From NCBI GenBank assembly GCA_052379645.1, contig JBQSYU010000005.1: a stretch of 64,000 bases of DNA; one strand, written 5' to 3'. Position numbers and translations under genes: made by a program. The DNA is from Arthrobacter_H sp030452125. GTDB lineage: Bacteria > Actinomycetota > Actinomycetes > Actinomycetales > Micrococcaceae. The first letter of the stretch is position 1; the number at the start of each line of letters is the position of its first letter. Positions 58,468 to 64,000 of this stretch are shown here, piece after piece. The notes beneath the pieces are model-generated. The model saw only the letters and a list, made by a program, of their open reading frames with translations. It was not told the DNA's origin and did no database searches.

Positions 58468-59450
58468 TCGTGCTTAAGCGCGGTGGCAGTTGCCGCGCGG
58501 CGAGCCATCCGGGGAGGACCGGGCCGGCGCAGCATGTCGACCGCCACCAGGATGATGGCCACCCAGACGAGGGCGAAGCCGGCCAGTCGTTCGGCCGGCA
58601 TGGCCTCCCCGAAGATGGCCACCGCAATGATGAACTGCATCACCGGGTTCAGGAACTGCAGGGTCCCCAGGGTGCTCAACGGCAGTCGCCGGGCCGCGGC
58701 GCCGAAGAGCAGCAGGGGTACCGCCGTGACGATGCCGCTGGCGGCCATGAGCCAGAAGTGTCCGGGACCGCTGCTCAGTACCGTCGCCTCGCCCCGGGAG
58801 ATCAGCCACCCCAGGAAGACCAGTGCGGGAACCGTCAAGAATGCCGTCTCGAAGGTCAGGCTGGTCACGGCGGTGGCGGTGCGTCCCACCCGGTTCTTCA
58901 CGAAGCCGTAGAGGCCGAAGGAGAAGGCCAGGGTCAAGGCGATCACCGGCACCGAACCGTAGGCGAAGGTCAGCACGAGTACCGCGGCGAGCCCGAATCC
59001 CAGGGCCGTCCATTGCAGCCGGGTCAATCGTTCCTTCAGGAAGAGAACTCCCAGGCCAGCGGAAACCAGCGGATTGATGAAGTAGCCCAGGGAGGCCTCC
59101 ACGGCGTGCCCGTTGAGCACGGCAAAGGCGTAGGTCACCCAGTTCACGGTGATCAGGACCGCGGCGAGGGAGAGCCGTCGCAGGGCAGGGCGATCGTGCA
59201 AGAGCACGCCCAGGTCATCCCAGCTGCGGGTGATGGTGATGAGCAGCAGGCAGAAGACCAGGCTGAACACGATCCGACTGGCCACGATCTCGGTCGGTGA
59301 AGCGATCGCGATCGTCATGAAGTACAGCGGCATCAGGCCCCATAGCCCGTAGGCACCGAGACCCTGCCCCAATCCGGCGCGGCTCGGCCGGGGTGCGGCG
59401 CCCGCCGTTCCCGGACGTACGGGTGCTTCGGAGGCGCTCTGGTGGGACAT
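58443..59450 (-). CDS. rarD: RarD/EamA-family transporter
   Basis: 335 residues, ten membrane segments. GAYGLWGLMPLYFMTIAIASPTEIVASRIVFSLVF and GYFINPLVSAGLGVLFLKERLTRLQW are typical RarD stretches (core FINPLVSAGLGVLFLKERL); a second ERL-like element is ALVWVAIILVAVD. Substrate is unknown; RarD-type exporters are linked to chloramphenicol phenotypes only in name. Start 59450 (MSHQSASE); the upstream ATG at 59489 lacks a ribosome-binding site. The last codons form the terminator hairpin. Confidence 0.85.
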   Translation of the reverse strand: MSHQSASEAPVRPGTAGAAPRPSRAGLGQGLGAYGLWGLMPLYFMTIAIASPTEIVASRIVFSLVFCLLLITITRSWDDLGVLLHDRPALRRLSLAAVLITVNWVTYAFAVLNGHAVEASLGYFINPLVSAGLGVLFLKERLTRLQWTALGFGLAAVLVLTFAYGSVPVIALTLAFSFGLYGFVKNRVGRTATAVTSLTFETAFLTVPALVFLGWLISRGEATVLSSGPGHFWLMAASGIVTAVPLLLFGAAARRLPLSTLGTLQFLNPVMQFIIAVAIFGEAMPAERLAGFALVWVAIILVAVDMLRRPGPPRMARRAATATALKHDGAGPAKD

Positions 59451-59497
59451 ACCTCTGGCAACCCGGGGCGTGCCCGGCCTATTCCGCATTCCGGGGG

Positions 59498-62400
59498 CTA
59501 TTCCGTGTCGGAGTTCAAATAGGTCTGGATGGTCTGCACCGGTCGACCGGTCTGGACCAGCTGGCCGCGTCCCGGGGGAAGCGGCCGGGCCCGGATGTTG
59601 TTGATCAGTCCACCCTCCGACCGGTCCCCGCTCATGATCAGGGCGGCCGTTCCGGCGTCGCGCAGGGTGGAGAAGAACGATTCATACATTCCGCGGCTGG
59701 CACTGCGCACCTTGCGGGTCAGGATCACATGCAGATCCAGTTCATCAGCCATGGGCAGGTATCGGGTCAGGCGTGACAGCGGGGAGGAACCACTGGCCGT
59801 CAACACGTCGTAATCGTCGGCGATGACCACCAGCTTCGCCTTGCTGGGCTTGTTCTCCTCGTCGCCTCCGGTGCTGCGCAGCTCCAGTTCGGCCGCCAGG
59901 GCCCCGGAGAGCTGCTCGCCCACGATGGCGCTGCCGGCGTAACCACCCAGATAGTCGTCGGGCACGACGTCGTCGAGCCCCTTGCGGGGGTCGTAGACGC
60001 CGAACAGCAAGTCATCCGGGGCGTGCTGGGCGACCAGGGTGGCGATAACGTTGCGCAGGATGTTGGATTTACCAGATTCCTCGTCGCCGAGCAGGATCAG
60101 GTGGCGGTCCTTGGATTGCAGATCCAGGACGTGGTCTCCGAGGTCGACCTCGCGCAGCCCGAGCGGGAACCGGCCCCGGCCCGAGGCTGCGGGCGCCTGG
60201 TCCCACGCGACGCTGGGAGGCAACACCCGGACCTTCATGGCGGTTTCAGTGGTGTGTTCGGCCACCTGGGCCACCAGGTCCTTCAGCCCGTCGGAGAGGT
60301 CCTCGGGATCGTGGACCCCGTCGATCCGAGGCAGCGCCACATGGCCGATCAGCTTGCGGTCCGACAAGGCCCGTCCGGGGGCCTCCGGATTGATCCCGGG
60401 GGCCACCTTCCGATCGATCTGCGAGTCCGAGGGTTCGGCGAGGGCGGTTTCGATCTTGTTGCCGAAGAAGCCCTGCTGGGCCATGCGCAGTTCCGCATTG
60501 CGGTTCAAGGTGGTCACCACATGGATGCCGTAGCCCCCACCGCGCATGATCAGCGCGAAGACGTTTTCCTGGATCTCCTCGAAGTCGTCGGCGATCTGCC
60601 CGTAACCGTCGATGACCAGGAAGATATCGGCGCTGGGCAGTTCGGGCAGCCGCCCGTCGGCGTGCATCCGGCGCATCGTGGTCAGGGAATCGATCTGGTG
60701 GTGTTCGAAGACCCGCTCACGGACCATGAGCATGCCCACCAGCTCCTCCACCGTGCGGCGGACGACCTCCCGGTTGGTACGGATCGCAGTTCCCCCGACA
60801 TGGGGCAACCCTCCCAGCGGCAGCAAAGCGGAACCGAGCAGGTCGATGCAGTAGATGCCGACTTCATGGGGGGAATGGGTCAGGGCCATCGAAGCCACCA
60901 CGGTGCGCAACAAGGTGCTGCGACCTGACTGCGGGCCTCCGGTGATCATCAGGTTCCCACCGCCCGAACCGAAATCGATCTGCCAGAGGCCCTGCCACTG
61001 CTTGGCCGGGTCGTCGAGCAGACCGATCGGCACCCGCAAACCGCCTCCCGCCCCCAGCTGGAGGCCATGTTCCCCCGGATGGACGCCGCCGGCTGCGGCA
61101 TCCAGGGGGATGGCGGCCGGCAGCGGAGGCAACCAGATCTCCTGGACCGAACGCGGGAAGGAGCGCAGCGTATCCATCAGCGTGGACATCACGGTCGGCC
61201 CGGTGGTGCGCTTGGCGGCCACGTCCTTCTTCCTGGCGGTGCCTTCGTCCCCGTCGGGCTCCTCCCCGGCATAGCGGGGGACCCTGAGCACCTCGGCGAC
61301 CTCGGCAGGGGCCAGTTCATCCGCCTCGTCCTGCCGGACGTCCTCCACGGGGCCGGACACGTAGCCGGCCTTGAACCGCGTATAGACCGTGGTGTCGACC
61401 TTGAGGAAGCCGTAGCCGGGCACCGGGGGCAGGTGGAAGGCATCGGGGCTGTCCAGCACGGTCCGCGATTCGGATTCCGAGAGCGTGCGCAGGCCCAACC
61501 GGTAGGAAAGATAGGTTTCCAGGCCCTTGAGCTTTCCGGATTCGACGCGCTGGCTGCTCAGTAACAAGTGGACGCCGATGGAGCGGCCGATGCGTCCGAT
61601 GGACAGGAACAGGTCGATGAAATCGGGGCGTGCGGTCAGCAGTTCACCGAACTCGTCGATGATGACCACCAGATGCGGCAAGGGGGCCATGTCCTCCCCG
61701 CGGGCCAGACGTTCGTTGCGGTGGACCTGGTAATCGGTGATGTTGGCGATGTTCCCGGCGGCCTTGAGGACCTCCTGGCGGCGCAGGATCTCGCCGTTGA
61801 GGCTGGCATAGACGCGTTCGATCAGTGAGAGGTCATCGGAGAGGTTCGTGATGATGCCTGTGACCTGCGGCGCCCCCTCGAAGGGGGCGAAGGTAGCCCC
61901 GCCCTTGAAGTCCACGAGGACCATGGCCAGCACGTCCGGGGAGTGGGTGGCCAGGAGTCCGAAGACCAGTGAACGCAGCATCTCCGATTTGCCCGAACCG
62001 GTGGCCCCGACACACAACCCATGCGGACCCATGCCGAATTGCGCGGACTCCTTCAGATCCAGGACCGTGGGACGGCCGGCGTCGTCGGGCCCCAACGGGA
62101 TCCGCAGGAATTCGGCGTCGCCACGCGGTTTCCAGGTCCGCTCTATATCGGCCCGGTCCAGGTTCGAGCTGAGCCCGAGCATGCCGAGGAAACTCTCGGC
62201 GCCTTGGCCAGTCCCCCCATGCTCCAGCGAGTCGGCCGAGAGCCGCAGGGGAGCCAGTTCATGGGCCAGCGCATCAGCCGTCGCGACGGAGAGGGGGTCC
62301 AGGGATCCGGAGGAGACGTCGGGATGCACCGGATCCGCCCGGTAGTCCTGGACCTGGAACCCCTCACTGGTCTGGGTGATCCGGATGGTGATGTCGCTGG

Positions 62401-63475
62401 GTTCCTCGCTCCGGTCGTGCACCAGGTGCAGGACCGTGAGGCCGAGATCCCCGGGGGTGAGGAACCGGTCGGCCAAGGGCAGCTCCTGGGCCCGGGATCC
62501 ATGGGTATCCGAGACCACGACGAGCCGTGCCAAGGCCTGGCCGGCCCGGCTATTGACCTTCTTGGCTTCCACGGCGATCTTGGCCCGCCGTTGCAGATCG
62601 GTATCCATGATGTCGGCCAACGACGCCAGGTCGGGGCCGATCCGACGCTCCAGTTCCACACCCGAACTGCGGCCCTGGTCCGCCAGATGCGGCAACCAGG
62701 TCGCCCACTGCCAGTCGTCCCGCAAATCCTCGGGCGTGCTGATGCCCAGACCCAGATCCTCGGGCGAATGGAACGCGCTGGCGGAAACCAGGAGGTTCCG
62801 GGTGGTGGCGGTGACGAAGTCGCGGTCGCCGATGATGCTGACGTTCCCCACCGAATCGAGCGGAACCGTCACCGGCATGTCGGGGCTGGTGGAGAAACGG
62901 CGCCTGAGGATTTCGGCTTCAGCGGCCATGAAGGAATCGGTCTGCTGGGTGGCGCCGGAGACGTCGTTGACCGTGATGTCCCGGCAGGGGCGGGACCCGG
63001 AACCGATCCTGACGTGCAGGAAGTCCTCGTTTCCGCGCCGGCGTTCCCAGAGCCTCATGGGGGTGCGGACGATGTCGAAGAGGGCCTCGGGCGGTGGGGC
63101 GCTTTGCCGGGCCACGCCGAGTGCCTCGATCTCGTCGGAGCGCATGTTCACCCGGGAGCGTTCCAGATAGCGCATGTAGTTCTCGCGCAGCTGGGTGCGC
63201 GTCCTCACGGCCTTGCCCCGGTTGGAGAACATCATGAAGATGGCGATCACCACGGTCACGATCATCATCATGGCGCCGATGGCCGCGAACGGGGAATTGC
63301 GGAACATCATCATGGCGGTCATGGAGACGGCGCCACCGAGCATGGGCACGATGGACATCAGGTTCAGCCCCGGGGCCTCGCCTTCGACTGGTGGGGGACC
63401 GTCGAGAAGGAAGGGGCGGAAGATGCGCAGTGGTGCCGAGGTCCGCGCTGGGCGGTGGATGATTCGCTGGGCCAT
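59498..63475 (-). CDS. eccC: type VII secretion FtsK/SpoIIIE ATPase EccC
   Basis: 1325 residues, the full length of an EccCa+EccCb fusion. Two membrane segments near the N-terminus (about 38-85), a DUF-type stalk, then three FtsK/SpoIIIE ATPase domains. Domain 1 has a normal Walker A (GATGSGKSEML, about 490-500) and Walker B (VVIIDEFGEL). Domain 2 has GGPQSGRSTLL, with Arg instead of Lys in the P-loop (about 845). Domain 3 has GDEESGKSNIL (about 1132) and VVIADDYDVL. EccC is the motor and substrate-recognition component of ESX-type secretion. Start 63475 is 5 bases after the stop of the upstream gene, so the two are in one operon; other T7SS genes must lie to the right of the window. Confidence 0.93.
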   Translation of the reverse strand: MAQRIIHRPARTSAPLRIFRPFLLDGPPPVEGEAPGLNLMSIVPMLGGAVSMTAMMMFRNSPFAAIGAMMMIVTVVIAIFMMFSNRGKAVRTRTQLRENYMRYLERSRVNMRSDEIEALGVARQSAPPPEALFDIVRTPMRLWERRRGNEDFLHVRIGSGSRPCRDITVNDVSGATQQTDSFMAAEAEILRRRFSTSPDMPVTVPLDSVGNVSIIGDRDFVTATTRNLLVSASAFHSPEDLGLGISTPEDLRDDWQWATWLPHLADQGRSSGVELERRIGPDLASLADIMDTDLQRRAKIAVEAKKVNSRAGQALARLVVVSDTHGSRAQELPLADRFLTPGDLGLTVLHLVHDRSEEPSDITIRITQTSEGFQVQDYRADPVHPDVSSGSLDPLSVATADALAHELAPLRLSADSLEHGGTGQGAESFLGMLGLSSNLDRADIERTWKPRGDAEFLRIPLGPDDAGRPTVLDLKESAQFGMGPHGLCVGATGSGKSEMLRSLVFGLLATHSPDVLAMVLVDFKGGATFAPFEGAPQVTGIITNLSDDLSLIERVYASLNGEILRRQEVLKAAGNIANITDYQVHRNERLARGEDMAPLPHLVVIIDEFGELLTARPDFIDLFLSIGRIGRSIGVHLLLSSQRVESGKLKGLETYLSYRLGLRTLSESESRTVLDSPDAFHLPPVPGYGFLKVDTTVYTRFKAGYVSGPVEDVRQDEADELAPAEVAEVLRVPRYAGEEPDGDEGTARKKDVAAKRTTGPTVMSTLMDTLRSFPRSVQEIWLPPLPAAIPLDAAAGGVHPGEHGLQLGAGGGLRVPIGLLDDPAKQWQGLWQIDFGSGGGNLMITGGPQSGRSTLLRTVVASMALTHSPHEVGIYCIDLLGSALLPLGGLPHVGGTAIRTNREVVRRTVEELVGMLMVRERVFEHHQIDSLTTMRRMHADGRLPELPSADIFLVIDGYGQIADDFEEIQENVFALIMRGGGYGIHVVTTLNRNAELRMAQQGFFGNKIETALAEPSDSQIDRKVAPGINPEAPGRALSDRKLIGHVALPRIDGVHDPEDLSDGLKDLVAQVAEHTTETAMKVRVLPPSVAWDQAPAASGRGRFPLGLREVDLGDHVLDLQSKDRHLILLGDEESGKSNILRNVIATLVAQHAPDDLLFGVYDPRKGLDDVVPDDYLGGYAGSAIVGEQLSGALAAELELRSTGGDEENKPSKAKLVVIADDYDVLTASGSSPLSRLTRYLPMADELDLHVILTRKVRSASRGMYESFFSTLRDAGTAALIMSGDRSEGGLINNIRARPLPPGRGQLVQTGRPVQTIQTYLNSDTE

Positions 63476-63478
63476 CGG

Positions 63479-64000
63479 CTACCGGACCCCGTTGGCCAGT
63501 TCGAGGCTACGGGCAGCCAGTGCGGTGGCAGCCTCCCGATGGGCAGGAAGCATCAACGGCAAGGTGATGAGGGCCCCTGCGGCCAGATGGCGATCGTAGC
63601 CGATGGCATGGGCATCGAATCCGAGGCGGGAGAGCCGGCCCGCCTGATCGAGGGCCTGCAGGGCCGATGAACGGTCCTGCTGCATCACGAGCACCGTCAG
63701 GGGCAAGCCGGACAACAGCGGGTTCGCCCGCCATCTGGACAAGGCCGCCAGCGCGTCATCGAGGCCGGATAGGGTCGCCGGGACCATGAAGAGGGCCCCA
63801 TGGCAATCGGCCAGCGCCGCCTGGGTCTCGGGGGCCTGCAGACCGGTGGGGCAGTCGAGCAGGGTGATCGGGAAATACCTCGAGACCGTGGAGGCGGCTT
63901 CGCGGAGCAACGGGGCGCCGGTTCGCTGTGCCGACCCCGACCGAGGACCCGTTGCATAGAGGCCTTCGGCGGCCGGGGCCAGCAACCCTGCCAGATGCGC
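63479..64000 (-). CDS. partial P-loop/MinD-like protein of the type VII secretion locus
   Basis: Only the C-terminal part (at least 173 residues) is in the window; the reading frame is open to the right edge, so the internal Met at 63985 is not the true start. VSRYFPITLLDCPTGLQAPETQAAL resembles the phosphate-sensing/Walker B region of MinD/ParA-like ATPases (a conserved Asp in LLDCPTG), and GALFMVPATLSGLDDALAALSRW and LTVLVMQQDRS follow as in that fold. Proteins of this kind precede eccC in several actinobacterial ESX loci. It is read immediately upstream of eccC, with 3 bases between them. Confidence 0.7.
   Translation of the reverse strand, partial: AHLAGLLAPAAEGLYATGPRSGSAQRTGAPLLREAASTVSRYFPITLLDCPTGLQAPETQAALADCHGALFMVPATLSGLDDALAALSRWRANPLLSGLPLTVLVMQQDRSSALQALDQAGRLSRLGFDAHAIGYDRHLAAGALITLPLMLPAHREAATALAARSLELANGVR

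Noticed and set aside
62021..63670. Plus-strand open frame of 549 codons inside eccC
   Set aside because: Shadow of eccC; sequence is repetitive His/Gly/Asp and has no recognisable domain.
1..64000. tRNA, rRNA, CRISPR, IS element or prophage
   Set aside because: No cloverleaf, no ribosomal RNA-like stretch, no regularly spaced repeats and no transposase, integrase or phage protein were seen.

Overview
This is one contiguous stretch of a very GC-rich genome with tightly packed genes, many GTG or TTG starts, 4-base start/stop overlaps and strong Shine-Dalgarno motifs. The gene content (menaquinone biosynthesis with a geranylgeranyl-reductase-type enzyme, a MetP/MetS methionine-alanine importer, a full-length EccC type VII secretion ATPase, a PaaR-type TetR repressor, PucR, PadR and Lrp regulators) points to an actinobacterium, most likely Micrococcales/Micrococcaceae-like. 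That placement is inference from gene content, not a measured phylogeny. I saw no rRNA, tRNA, CRISPR array, insertion sequence or prophage, and no gene-free gap over 300 bases.

Layout. (1) 53-32467: an aerobic phenylacetate degradation regulon broken into four transcription units, separated by unrelated housekeeping genes: paaJ-paaF-paaH (1770-4725), paaZ (7706-9838), paaI-paaK-paaR (18847-16382, minus strand) and paaA-B-C-D-E-paaG (27809-32467). Each unit is preceded by a similar 22-bp half-palindromic site resembling the PaaR operator of Corynebacterium. A divergent MHS-family permease (53-1477) shares one of these sites and is the best local candidate for phenylacetate uptake. Between these units lie a tyrosine phosphatase-like protein, an epimerase, a RIO-like kinase, a two-component system preceded by a poly-aspartate secreted/membrane protein, a thiamine-diphosphate enzyme with an apparent internal deletion, an oligopeptidase B, a beta-lactamase-fold hydrolase, a fused binding-protein/permease amino-acid ABC importer and a PadR regulator with two tandem HAAS-type membrane proteins.

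(2) 32503-36906: a Lrp/AsnC regulator divergent from a three-gene branched-chain 2-oxoacid dehydrogenase operon (E1 alpha, E1 beta, E2). A perfect inverted repeat sits between them. (3) 36987-42406: an NAD(P)-binding reductase divergent from its probable TetR repressor, a small membrane protein, a metallo-beta-lactamase-fold hydrolase, an MFS transporter with an unusual start, and a PAP2 phosphatase.

(4) 42470-52634: menaquinone biosynthesis (menC, menD, menF, menG, a polyprenyl-quinone reductase and a polyprenyl diphosphate synthase), interrupted by a three-gene polar amino acid ABC importer. (5) 52631-59450: HIT protein, SUKH-like protein, PucR regulator, the metP-metS importer, gabT and rarD. 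(6) 59498-64000: eccC of a type VII secretion system plus the 3' end of a P-loop/MinD-like gene that continues beyond the window.

The most useful second looks are the PaaR regulon, the ThDP enzyme lacking its cofactor-binding segment, the (GAY)n tract that encodes a poly-Asp tail and overlaps the histidine kinase start, and the type VII locus at the right edge.
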